64,000 nt of DNA. Source: Psychrobacillus soli (GTDB taxonomy: Bacteria > Bacillota > Bacilli > Bacillales_A > Planococcaceae). The notes below the pieces were generated by a model that was given only the letters and a program-made list of their open reading frames with translations, was not told the DNA's origin and did not search any database. How positions within the stretch are numbered: the stretch's first letter is position 1; the number at the start of each line of letters is the position of its first letter. The position numbers and the translations under genes were made by a program. Shown in pieces: positions 41,693 to 49,287 of the stretch. The stretch lies in assembly GCF_006861775.1 (NCBI RefSeq), contig NZ_VDGG01000014.1, positions 84,639-148,638 on the forward strand. The letters run 5' to 3'.

Positions 41693-41887
41693 GAGCATTG
41701 AAAAAGCTGTACCAATAAGCGAACCTATAGTAATACAAACAAACAAAAAGAAAAAACTCATTGATTCCCAGCCGTTCAATGTGAAAAAAGCCACGACCGC
41801 GATTACAAATGATATTCCTATTAAAAGAACACTAGGTATCCAATACTTGGGGTAATTCTTTTTTCGAAGAATAGATGATGAAATCAT
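41684..41887 (-). CDS. YesK-like small membrane protein, possibly truncated
   Basis: A 67-codon frame with two hydrophobic helices (VLLIGISFVIAVVAFFTLNG, then WESMSFFFLFVCITIGSLIG) resembling YesK-type proteins. The reading frame stays open upstream through another helix (FVYITLASILIVMISSS) to an AGGGGGAGA site, but no standard start codon follows that site. The 3' end runs into a dispersed repeat. It may be a decaying gene. Confidence 0.45.
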   Translation of the reverse strand: MISSSILRKKNYPKYWIPSVLLIGISFVIAVVAFFTLNGWESMSFFFLFVCITIGSLIGTAFSMLMN

Positions 41888-42162
41888 AACTATGAGAATG
41901 GAAGCTAAAGTAATATAAACAAAAATATGTAAAAAGTTTCTCCCCCTTAAATATTATTTAGTAGTAAAATTACCTATTATTGGTTTATTTTATCTGAAAA
42001 TTCTAACAATATATAGGCAGGAATATCGAATTGGCTAACATGAGTGGAAAGAGGGCAACAGGTTATGGTTTTAAACCAAAAGAAGTGAGTAAACGTATTA
42101 AATATGAAAGGAATGATGGAAAATAAAAAAGGAAAGATAAATATAATTTGAGGGGGATTTAA

Positions 42163-42819
42163 ATGCAGAAAAAAGGAATTTTATTATTAGCAATATTAAG
42201 TATGATTGTTTTCTTAGCAGCTTGTATAGATAAAAGTTCAGTGGATAACAGTATAGAAATGGATGAAAAAGACGCTACGAAACAACTTATTGAAGATAAA
42301 GATACTCAAATAAAGAAATTAGAAGAGAAGAATGAGGAACTTCAAGATTCATTGCATAGTATTCAAACAGATTTGAACTACACGAAAGAGGAAGCAAATT
42401 ATTATAATCAATTGATTGATGAACTTTTAAATGATTATAGTGATGCTCAATTACTAGAGTTAGCAAAAAAGTTATGGAATTATGAGTTAGAAGTAAATGG
42501 ATCACCCGTTCCGAGAGACGGTATAATAGAAATACAGGAAAACACAATTGAAATTTCTTTGATAGAAACACAACCAGCTTATGTTGTTTTACCAGATGAT
42601 ATTTTTATACAAGGAAAAGTCAGTGGGAATTATTATGACCATTTAAAATTTAACGCTAATCCTTCTGAAACATATGGCACTGATGGAACAGTTGTTACGG
42701 GAGTACATCACAAATTTGTAGATGTGGAAAAAGGGGCCACTATTTCATTCTCTATTACAGAAGAGTTAAAGAAAAGTTTAGGGTTAGATACCGCAGAAAT
42801 TATGATTAAAAGCAGATAA
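42163..42819 (+). CDS. Lipoprotein with coiled-coil stalk
   Basis: A 218-residue lipoprotein: signal peptide with lipobox FLAAC (Cys at residue 21), then a charged coiled coil at about 40-85 (IKKLEEKNEELQDSLHSIQT), then a beta-rich globular domain (VNGSPVPRDGIIEIQENTIE, VVLPDDIFIQGKVSGNYYDH). The coiled coil probably holds the domain away from the membrane. Family unknown. GAGGGGG site upstream. A complete type-A repeat follows. Confidence 0.7.
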   Translation: MQKKGILLLAILSMIVFLAACIDKSSVDNSIEMDEKDATKQLIEDKDTQIKKLEEKNEELQDSLHSIQTDLNYTKEEANYYNQLIDELLNDYSDAQLLELAKKLWNYELEVNGSPVPRDGIIEIQENTIEISLIETQPAYVVLPDDIFIQGKVSGNYYDHLKFNANPSETYGTDGTVVTGVHHKFVDVEKGATISFSITEELKKSLGLDTAEIMIKSR

Positions 42820-42833
42820 ATAATTCATCAAAT

Positions 42834-42972
42834 TTTTTAAGCTAACGGGAGCTTTAGTTAAACAAGACTATCATTAGGATGATCTATTTATATGTCCAGA
42901 TCATCAAGTAGATTTCGGCGGTCCAGTGTGAAATGTTATACATAAACTACCTGGGCAGTTTAGTTGAAGGAT
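42834..42972 (+). repeat. Dispersed intergenic repeat, type A, complete
   Basis: TTTAAGCTAACGGGAGCTTT, hairpin GACTATC/GATGATC, ATCATCAAGTAGATTTCGGC, GTGTGAAATGTTATACATAA and the right end GGGCAGTTTAGTTGAAGG. Confidence 0.88.
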
Positions 42973-43032
42973 AAATGTTGTCTTAATAGATGGTATAATT
43001 TGAGAGGATTTTATAATTGGAGGAATTGAATT

Positions 43033-43473
43033 ATGGCGAATTCTACATTAGAAACTATATCTGAGTTAACAAATAGCAAACAGTGGTTAGAAGCTTTTCC
43101 TATTATGAAGCAATTAAGAACTGATTTAACAGAAGAAACATACATAGAGTTACTTCAAGATATGAGTAAAGATGGGTACAAGCTATACGCAATGTATGTT
43201 GAAGGTGAAATAGTTTCACTAGTTGGATTAAGTTGGAGAATTAACTTTTATAATAAGCGTCATATTTTTATTTATGATTTAGTTACTGATGTGTCTCAAC
43301 GGTCATTTGGTTACGGAGAGAAATTGTTAAAGTACATACATGATTGGGCTAGTGAAAGTGGGGCAGAGTATGTAGCTTTGGAGTCAGGTTTACAAAGAAG
43401 TGATGCACACCGTTTTTATCAGGATAAATTAGACTATGACAAATGGTGTTATTCCTTTAGAAAAACATTGTAA
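43033..43473 (+). CDS. GNAT acetyltransferase
   Basis: A 146-residue GNAT enzyme. Motif A reads LVTDVSQRSFGYGEKLLKYI (R-x-x-G-x-G with Ser/Phe variants), then GAEYVALESGLQRSDAHRFY and the end KLDYDKWCYSFRKTL. The N-terminus (SKQWLEAFPIMKQLRTDLTE) is characteristic of a common Firmicutes subgroup. GGAGGAATTG before the ATG. Substrate unknown; it stands alone between two repeats. Confidence 0.82.
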   Translation: MANSTLETISELTNSKQWLEAFPIMKQLRTDLTEETYIELLQDMSKDGYKLYAMYVEGEIVSLVGLSWRINFYNKRHIFIYDLVTDVSQRSFGYGEKLLKYIHDWASESGAEYVALESGLQRSDAHRFYQDKLDYDKWCYSFRKTL

Positions 43474-43501
43474 TAGGATTTTAAACTTTAATTATTATTT
43501 T

Positions 43502-43586
43502 TACTTAACTAGCGGGTGCTTTACTTCATGAAGGAGTAAAGCCCTTTTCTTTTTTGAGCTAACTGGACAGTTTAGTTGACGATGGA
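43502..43586 (+). repeat. Dispersed intergenic repeat, type B, complete
   Basis: ACTTAACTAGCGGGTGCTTT, hairpin GCTTTAC/GTAAAGC followed by CCTTTTC, TTTTTTGAGCTAACTGG and the right end ACAGTTTAGTTGACG. Confidence 0.85.
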
Positions 43587-43774
43587 AGGCTAAGAATAAA
43601 AATAAGCAAGAAGAAAGCATTTTGGACATACTTTATTAAAACACTACAGGAAGTAATTGAGTGTGGGATTAATAAAACTGATATATGGAAAATGATGTGC
43701 AAAAGAAAAAACCAAACTTTTTGAATATTCTTACGTAATATAAATACAAGTACTTTTCTTTTAGGAGGGATATT

Positions 43775-44215
43775 ATGAACATCATATTTATGGTGATTTT
43801 TATAGGTATTGCTATAACAGTCGTATTTAAAATAGCCCATTTACTATACTTATTATTCAAACTAGGTTTCAACTTTGAAGTAATCAATTTCCTATTCGTC
43901 TTTGGTTTCATGGCAACCTTTGCAACATTCATATTAGTCGGTACAAATTATAGTACAGTAAGTTTTATAATATCTTCACTCATCGGTGGTGCGATGCTAC
44001 CTTCATTATTCGATATCACAAAGATGAAGACGGCATCTCATTACGGGCAAAAGAGACCAACGAGCGTATCTGAAAACAACTACGCATGGAGCTACTATGG
44101 CAGTGGGAATGGGAATGGGAATGGGAATGGGAATGGGAATGGGGATTGCGGAAATGTAGGTTTTAGTAGTGATAGCGGAGGCGATTGTGGTGGTGGCGGG
44201 GGAGGTGGCGACTAA
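43775..44215 (+). CDS. Membrane protein with Gly-Asn repeat and Gly-rich tail
   Basis: A 146-residue protein: three hydrophobic helices in the first 90 residues, a linker, then a run of Gly-Asn pairs encoded by a GGGAAT hexanucleotide repeat (44105-44141), and a tail DCGGGGGGGD. TAGGAGGG precedes the ATG. Unit gains or losses would keep the frame, so the tail length may vary between strains. Gly-rich tails with Cys occur in several small Firmicutes membrane proteins; the function is unknown. Confidence 0.65.
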   Translation: MNIIFMVIFIGIAITVVFKIAHLLYLLFKLGFNFEVINFLFVFGFMATFATFILVGTNYSTVSFIISSLIGGAMLPSLFDITKMKTASHYGQKRPTSVSENNYAWSYYGSGNGNGNGNGNGNGDCGNVGFSSDSGGDCGGGGGGGD

Positions 44216-44227
44216 CCGCATAATAAC

Positions 44228-44274
44228 AAAAAAAGAATCCATACGAGTGGTCGTATTTATGGATTCTTCTTTTT
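44228..44274 (+). terminator. Terminator of the Gly-rich protein gene
   Basis: AAAGAATCCATA and TATGGATTCTT pair, with an inner CGA/TCG, followed by CTTTTTATTTTA. Confidence 0.8.
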
Positions 44275-44322
44275 ATTTTATTTAGGTTAATGGAAAAATG
44301 TATAGGATATTAACCTATTATC

Positions 44323-44361
44323 AGTTTTTCTTATTGAAAACGCCGCAGTTTAGTTTTGTTC
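44323..44361 (+). repeat. Right half of dispersed repeat
   Basis: TTTTTCTTATTGAAAACGCC followed by GCAGTTTAGTTTTG, directly joined to the next copy. Confidence 0.65.
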
Positions 44362-44434
44362 AACGAAAGGATGCTTTACTTAAAGGGGGGAAAGCCTGTT
44401 CTTAATTTAGCCAAAGGGCAGGACAGTTGAAGAT
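44358..44434 (+). repeat. Dispersed intergenic repeat, type B
   Basis: TTGTTCAACGAAAGGATGC, hairpin CTTTACTT..GGGGAAAGCC, then TTAATTTAGCCAAAGGGC and the right end AGGACAGTTGAAG. Tandem with the previous half-copy. It is the last copy before the core block. Confidence 0.75.
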
Positions 44435-44611
44435 AAAACTTCATTTATATAATTTTTTGAAGTCGATGTTCAGGATTCTCCATATTAAATATTCTATGAG
44501 GAATTTTTATATCTTGTTGTACATGAAATTTATAATATTATTATAAAAATGGAAGGTGATCTATAATATGAGTATTCAAGTGAATGGGAACGAGAAAATA
44601 GAATAATTGCT

Positions 44612-44890
44612 ATGGATGTTGTTGAAAACTTTGAAAATTACATAGAGTTACCTACTAAACATGAAGTCAATGAATATGAAATTATGGAAGACTTTTGCCT
44701 AGCAGTAAAAGATCAGCAAAAGAAGGATTCTTTATTATTAGAAATTAGTAGAAAGGGTGCTTTTAGAAGATTTAAGGATAAAATAGTAGAATTTGAAATC
44801 GCAGATCAATGGTATTTATATCGTCACGAGCGATTTAAACAAATTGCGATAAAATGGTGTCAGAATAATAACGTAAACTATATTGAATAG
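44612..44890 (+). pseudogene. C-terminal part of a UPF0158-family protein
   Basis: The 92 codons match the C-terminal half of UPF0158: NYIELPTKHEVNEYEIMEDF, KGAFRRFKDKIVEFEIADQW and RFKQIAIKWCQNNNVNY. In the same frame the family sequence continues upstream (SSEWERENRIIAMDVVE) until a TAA, so the N-terminal half is cut off and the start at 44612 is artificial. Confidence 0.7.
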
Positions 44891-45189
44891 TATTTTTCAA
44901 GTTTATACAAACAACCTACACTAGATCTTGAAATGAGCTACATTCAATTTTTTCCGAAGATAATTTACAACAGTTTTCTACTAATAGGAATACCGAGTCC
45001 TAGATTAAAACTCTCTTTGAATTATTGATGACCCAAATACCAAAAACGATTATTGATTAAATTTTAAGTATCTAATTCTTAATAGGTTGTTTCATAGACA
45101 GATTAGCGCTTTTGTAGAATGTATATATACGGTACCTTATTATATTGTATTTAGTATTAACAATTTTGTTTAACATAGCAAATATATAG

Positions 45190-45229
45190 AAAAAACAGCG
45201 GAAGCATGCGAGCTACCGCTGTTTTTTTA
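45190..45229. terminator. Bidirectional terminator
   Basis: AACAGCGG and CCGCTGTT pair, with flanking A and T runs. It ends prli42 on the minus strand. The 300 bases to its left (44891-45189) hold nothing recognisable. Confidence 0.75.
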
Positions 45230-45233
45230 TCCA

Positions 45234-45332
45234 TTATTGCAGGACGAAGCTTAATCCAAATAATAGGGAAGACATGACCATTACTAAAATCATTAAATAG
45301 ACAACAATTTTACGGAATTTTTGATTGCGCAT
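45234..45332 (-). CDS. prli42: Stressosome-associated miniprotein Prli42
   Basis: A 32-residue single-span protein, RNQKFRKIVVYLMILVMVMS followed by SLLFGLSFVLQ. The pattern of basic N-terminus, VVYLM, SSLLFG and a terminal Q fits Prli42, which tethers the stressosome protein RsbR to the membrane in Listeria and is conserved in Bacillales. AAAGGAGAG lies six bases before the ATG. It reads leftwards from the divergent mce operon and marks the start of the core block. Confidence 0.85.
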   Translation of the reverse strand: MRNQKFRKIVVYLMILVMVMSSLLFGLSFVLQ

Positions 45333-45459
45333 GAAATTCTCTCCTTTAGCATGTACTACTATTTTAACAAAAACGAAAAAAATCACAAGAGGTAGCCATT
45401 TATTTTTGAAATCTGTACAATAGAATAGAGAATAGTCAAACAGTAAGGGGTGTGCAACA

Positions 45460-45870
45460 ATGGAAAAGGTCGATCATATTGGGATTGCTGTGAAAAATAT
45501 AGAAGATTCCCTTCCATATTACACAGAAACACTAGGTTTGAAACTAATACATATTGAAGAAGTTCCTTCTGAAAAGGTGCGAGTTGCTTTTATCGATAGC
45601 GGTAATGTAAAACTGGAATTACTTCAGCCCATCGACGAAACTAGTGCGGTTCATTCTTTCATTGAGAAAAAAGGAGAAGGTATACATCATGTTGCCTTTG
45701 GAGTAACTAATATTCAACAACGTTTAAATGAGCTGAAAGAAAAAGGGGTAAGGCTCATTCAAGAAACGCCAAAACTTGGAGCGGGTGGTGCGCAGGTCGC
45801 ATTCATTCATCCAAAAGCATCTGGCGGGGTTTTATATGAGCTTTGTGATAAAACAGGGGGAGCGAAGTAA
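45460..45870 (+). CDS. mce: Methylmalonyl-CoA epimerase (YqjC-like)
   Basis: A 136-residue VOC-fold enzyme that epimerises (R)- and (S)-methylmalonyl-CoA. HIGIAVKNIEDSLPYYTETL at the start and GEGIHHVAFGVTNIQQRLNE in the second half give the metal ligands (His in each half), with VLYELCDK at the end carrying the Glu. It precedes the carboxyltransferase gene by four bases, as yqjC precedes yqjD in B. subtilis. AAGGGGTG before the ATG. Confidence 0.92.
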   Translation: MEKVDHIGIAVKNIEDSLPYYTETLGLKLIHIEEVPSEKVRVAFIDSGNVKLELLQPIDETSAVHSFIEKKGEGIHHVAFGVTNIQQRLNELKEKGVRLIQETPKLGAGGAQVAFIHPKASGGVLYELCDKTGGAK

Positions 45871-45874
45871 ACAA

Positions 45875-47422
45875 ATGGATATTTATGATAAAATCAATGA
45901 TTTATATGATCGCAAGCGCAAAATCGAATTAGGCGGCGGAGACAAACGTATCGAAAAGCAACATGAAAAAGGGAAGCTTACTGCTCGTGAACGAATTGAG
46001 TTACTTGTGGATAAAGGCTCATTTGTCGAGTTAAATCCATTTATCCAACATCGTACAGTTGACTTTGGGATGGATAAGCAAGAAGGACCTGGTGACGGGG
46101 TGGTCACAGGGTATGGGAAAGTGAATGGTCGACCAATTTATCTATTTTCACAAGATTTCACTGTATTTGGAGGAGCACTTGGAGAAATGCATGCGCTGAA
46201 AATAGCGAACGTGATGGATTTGGCTGCTAAAAATGGTGCGCCGTTTATTGGGCTAAACGATTCAGGTGGTGCTCGTATCCAAGAAGGGGTTGTGTCCTTG
46301 GATGGGTACGGACAAATTTTTTATCGTAATGCGATTTACTCCGGAGTTATTCCTCAAATCTCGGTGATTTTAGGACCTTGTGCTGGTGGAGCGGTGTATT
46401 CCCCTGCTATTACTGATTTCGTTTTCATGACGGATGAGACGAGTCAAATGTTTATCACTGGACCAAAAGTGATAGAAACAGTAACGGGTGAAAAGATTTC
46501 TGCGGAAGATTTAGGCGGATCAAAAGTACATAACACGATTAGTGGAAACGCCCATTTCCGTGGTAAAACAGAGGCGGAAGTACTGGAAAGTGTGCGTTTA
46601 CTTTTGAGTTATTTACCTCAAAACTTCGAGGAAAAACCTACAATTACGGATGTAGCAGCGGAAAATGATGATCGTCCAGATTTAGCGGATATCGTTCCAT
46701 TTGAAGCCGTTCGTCCGTACGATATCCGAAAAGTGATCGAGCAAGTAGTGGATACGGATTCTTTTTTAGAAGTGCAAAAAGAATTTGCTAAAAATATTGT
46801 CATCGGTTTAGCACGTATTAAAGGAGAAGTGGTTGGACTCGTTTGTAACCAGCCAAAAGTAATGGCAGGTGGATTGGATATCGACTCAAGTGATAAAGCT
46901 GCTCGCTTCATCCGTTTTTGTGACGCCTTTAATATTCCAATCATTACATTTGAAGATGTGACCGGCTTCTTCCCAGGTATTAAGCAAGAGCACGGCGGCA
47001 TTATTCGTCACGGGGCGAAAATTTTATTTGCTTATTCGGAAGCAACTGTTCCAAAAATGACTGTTATTTTACGTAAAGCATACGGCGGGGCTTATGTAGC
47101 ACTAAATTCCAAATCGATAGGTGCAGATGTAGTGTTTGCATGGCCAAATGCGGAAATTGCAGTAATGGGTCCACAAGGGGCTGCGAATATTATTTTTGCA
47201 CGTGAAATTGCAAATAGTGATGACCCTGAAAAAGTACGTGCAGAAAAAATTGAAGAATACCGTGAAAAATTTGCTAACCCGTACGTAGCGGCTTCGATGG
47301 GGATGGTCGACGATGTAATCGATCCTCGTGAAACACGTATTAAGTTAATACAAGCATTAGAAATGATGCGTAATAAAAAAGAAACAAGACCAAATAAAAA
47401 ACATGGAAATATTCCACTATAA
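45875..47422 (+). CDS. yqjD: Acyl-CoA carboxyltransferase subunit (MmdA/PccB-like, YqjD)
   Basis: A carboxyltransferase of 515 residues from the ATG at 45875 (GGGGGAG upstream). Both crotonase-fold halves are present: KGKLTARERIELLVDKGSF, PFIGLNDSGGARIQEGV, LGPCAGGAVYSP in the first, and PIITFEDVTGFFPG, YGGAYVALNSKSIGAD in the second. It is the beta subunit of propionyl-/methylmalonyl-CoA carboxylase or of a decarboxylase. No biotin carboxylase lies next to it, so biotin parts must be supplied elsewhere. With mce it handles propionyl-CoA. Confidence 0.92.
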   Translation: MDIYDKINDLYDRKRKIELGGGDKRIEKQHEKGKLTARERIELLVDKGSFVELNPFIQHRTVDFGMDKQEGPGDGVVTGYGKVNGRPIYLFSQDFTVFGGALGEMHALKIANVMDLAAKNGAPFIGLNDSGGARIQEGVVSLDGYGQIFYRNAIYSGVIPQISVILGPCAGGAVYSPAITDFVFMTDETSQMFITGPKVIETVTGEKISAEDLGGSKVHNTISGNAHFRGKTEAEVLESVRLLLSYLPQNFEEKPTITDVAAENDDRPDLADIVPFEAVRPYDIRKVIEQVVDTDSFLEVQKEFAKNIVIGLARIKGEVVGLVCNQPKVMAGGLDIDSSDKAARFIRFCDAFNIPIITFEDVTGFFPGIKQEHGGIIRHGAKILFAYSEATVPKMTVILRKAYGGAYVALNSKSIGADVVFAWPNAEIAVMGPQGAANIIFAREIANSDDPEKVRAEKIEEYREKFANPYVAASMGMVDDVIDPRETRIKLIQALEMMRNKKETRPNKKHGNIPL

Positions 47423-47437
47423 AGGAGTCTACACAAG

Positions 47438-48550
47438 ATGAACCGTTTAATAGAAGAATTTTTTGAATTAGTAAAAATAGATTCCGAAACGAAGCATGAA
47501 GAAGTAATCGCGCCGATTTTAAAGGATAAATTAGAGCAATTAGGTTTTTCTGTTATCGAAGACGATTCTGCTGAGCGAACTGGACATGGTGCAGGAAATT
47601 TAATCGCCACTTTAAAAGGCACGAAAGCAGATGTGGATGCAATTTATTTCACTGTTCATATGGATACAGTCGTTCCAGGTAAAGGAATCCAACCAATTCT
47701 AAAAGAAGACGGCTATATCTATTCGGACGGTACGACTATTTTAGGAGCGGATGATAAAGCAGGAATTGCTGCTTTATTTGAAGCCATTCGTCGTTTGAAT
47801 GAGCAGGAGGTACCACATGGTGATATCCAGGTCGTGATTACAGCTGGAGAAGAAAGTGGTTTAGTTGGAGCAAAAGAAATGGACTCTTCACTACTTACAG
47901 CCAAATACGGCTATGCCATTGATAGCGATGGTCCTGTTGGAGGTATCGTTACTGCGGCTCCGTTCCAGTCCAAACTATGGACAACGATTACTGGCAAAAC
48001 AGCCCATGCTGGAGTTGCACCTGAAAAAGGAATTTCTGCTATCACTTTAGCTTCTAAAGCAATTTCCGCGATGAAATTAGGTCGTATCGATGCAGAAACG
48101 ACTGCCAATATTGGTCGCTTTGAAGGTGGACAAGCAACAAATATTGTTTGCGATGAAGTGCATATTTTATCGGAAGCACGTTCTCTTAATCACGAAAAGT
48201 TAGAAGCACAAGTGGCGCATATGGTAGCTACTTTCGCAGATATAGCAGAAAAACTAGGAGGTACAGCTAAAACCGAAACGGAATTAATGTATCCTGGTTT
48301 CCATTTTGAAGATGATCACGAAGTAGTACAAGTAGCGAAAAAAGCAGTTGAAAAAATTGGTCGAACTGCCGATATAAAAAGAAGCGGCGGAGGCAGTGAT
48401 GCAAATGTCATTGCTGGATTTGGTATTCCAACGGTAATTTTATCTGTTGGCTATGAGGAAATTCATACGACAAATGAACGCATGCCAGTAGTAGAGCTAG
48501 AAAAATTAGCTGATTTACTTGTAGAGATTGTAAAAGTAGCAGCAGAATAA
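47438..48550 (+). CDS. yqjE: M20 peptidase, tripeptidase-T-like (YqjE)
   Basis: A 370-residue zinc exopeptidase of the PepT/M20B type. The motifs are FTVHMDTVVPGKG (first metal His/Asp), ILGADDKAGIAALFEAIRR (bridging Asp), VVITAGEESGLVGAKEM (catalytic Glu-Glu) and HILSEARSLNHEKLE. It follows yqjD by 15 bases in the B. subtilis order yqjC-yqjD-yqjE. It presumably trims short peptides in the cytoplasm; no link to the CoA genes other than position is known. Confidence 0.9.
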   Translation: MNRLIEEFFELVKIDSETKHEEVIAPILKDKLEQLGFSVIEDDSAERTGHGAGNLIATLKGTKADVDAIYFTVHMDTVVPGKGIQPILKEDGYIYSDGTTILGADDKAGIAALFEAIRRLNEQEVPHGDIQVVITAGEESGLVGAKEMDSSLLTAKYGYAIDSDGPVGGIVTAAPFQSKLWTTITGKTAHAGVAPEKGISAITLASKAISAMKLGRIDAETTANIGRFEGGQATNIVCDEVHILSEARSLNHEKLEAQVAHMVATFADIAEKLGGTAKTETELMYPGFHFEDDHEVVQVAKKAVEKIGRTADIKRSGGGSDANVIAGFGIPTVILSVGYEEIHTTNERMPVVELEKLADLLVEIVKVAAE

Positions 48551-48572
48551 TGTATACAGGAGGTGCTGTTTA

Positions 48573-49058
48573 TTGTCTAGTGAAAAAGTAGTTGTTTTTC
48601 AATGTGGAAACGAAGAATACGCAGTTCCCATTGAACATGTCGTATCGATTGAAAAATTAGAACAAGTAAATCCAATCCCACATTTACCGAATTATTTAAT
48701 CGGATTAATGAAGATTCGTGGAGAACTCGTTCCAATTATCGACTTCGAAGAAATCTTATATCATCGTAGTGGTGTAAATTATGAGAATGCTCGTGTCGTG
48801 ACGATGCATACACAAGATATGTCAGTTGGAATTCTAGTGAAGGAAGCGAAAGAAATTCTAGACATTCTAACGGATGATTTAAAGCAAATCGGTCTAGTAA
48901 ATTATACGAAAACGCAATATTTTACGGCGGTTGCAAATTTAGAAAATCGAATGATTACCATCGTCGATCCATCTATTTTAGTTCGTTCTTTAGAAGGAAT
49001 TAAAGATATTCAATCGTATTTGGAAAATGTGAAGAAAGAAGAACAAGGTAGCTATTAA
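48573..49058 (+). CDS. cheW: CheW-like chemotaxis coupling protein
   Basis: A 161-residue single CheW domain, with a TTG start behind AGGAGG. Typical strands are VFQCGNEEYAVPIEHVVSIE, INP-type loop VNPIPHLPNYLIGLMKIRGE, LVPIIDFEEIL and TMHTQDMSVGILVKEAKEIL. CheW links chemoreceptors to CheA. It is separated from any other chemotaxis gene in this window and lies 22 bases after yqjE, so it may be co-transcribed with that operon. Confidence 0.88.
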   Translation: MSSEKVVVFQCGNEEYAVPIEHVVSIEKLEQVNPIPHLPNYLIGLMKIRGELVPIIDFEEILYHRSGVNYENARVVTMHTQDMSVGILVKEAKEILDILTDDLKQIGLVNYTKTQYFTAVANLENRMITIVDPSILVRSLEGIKDIQSYLENVKKEEQGSY

Positions 49059-49094
49059 TAGCTACCTCTTTTTATATGAAAAAAGCGGAAAAGG

Positions 49095-49190
49095 GCAACT
49101 GATGGTGATGGGAAAGCAACCATTCAAACATCTAAAGCAACCAGCCAGTTGGCGAGAGCAATCAATCGTCCAACAAGAGCAACCAGATCC
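49095..49190 (+). repeat. 21-nt periodic GCAAC array, copy 1
   Basis: The word GCAAC or GCAAT recurs at 49095, 49116, 49137, 49158 and 49179, exactly 21 bases apart, with variable sequence between. The opposite-strand word GTTGC with the same period is found at 55748-55815. Confidence 0.75.
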
Positions 49191-49287
49191 CATTTAAATA
49201 AGCTCCTATTGGAAAAACATATCTCAGAATAGCTCAATTGTCGGTAAAATTGTTATTATGGAATAATACAAATTGGAGGTGAGGTAT

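Noticed and set aside
42040-42126. 28-codon frame MSGKRATGYGFKPKEVSKRI
   Set aside because: No clear ribosome site and no recognised family; probably chance or a fragment.
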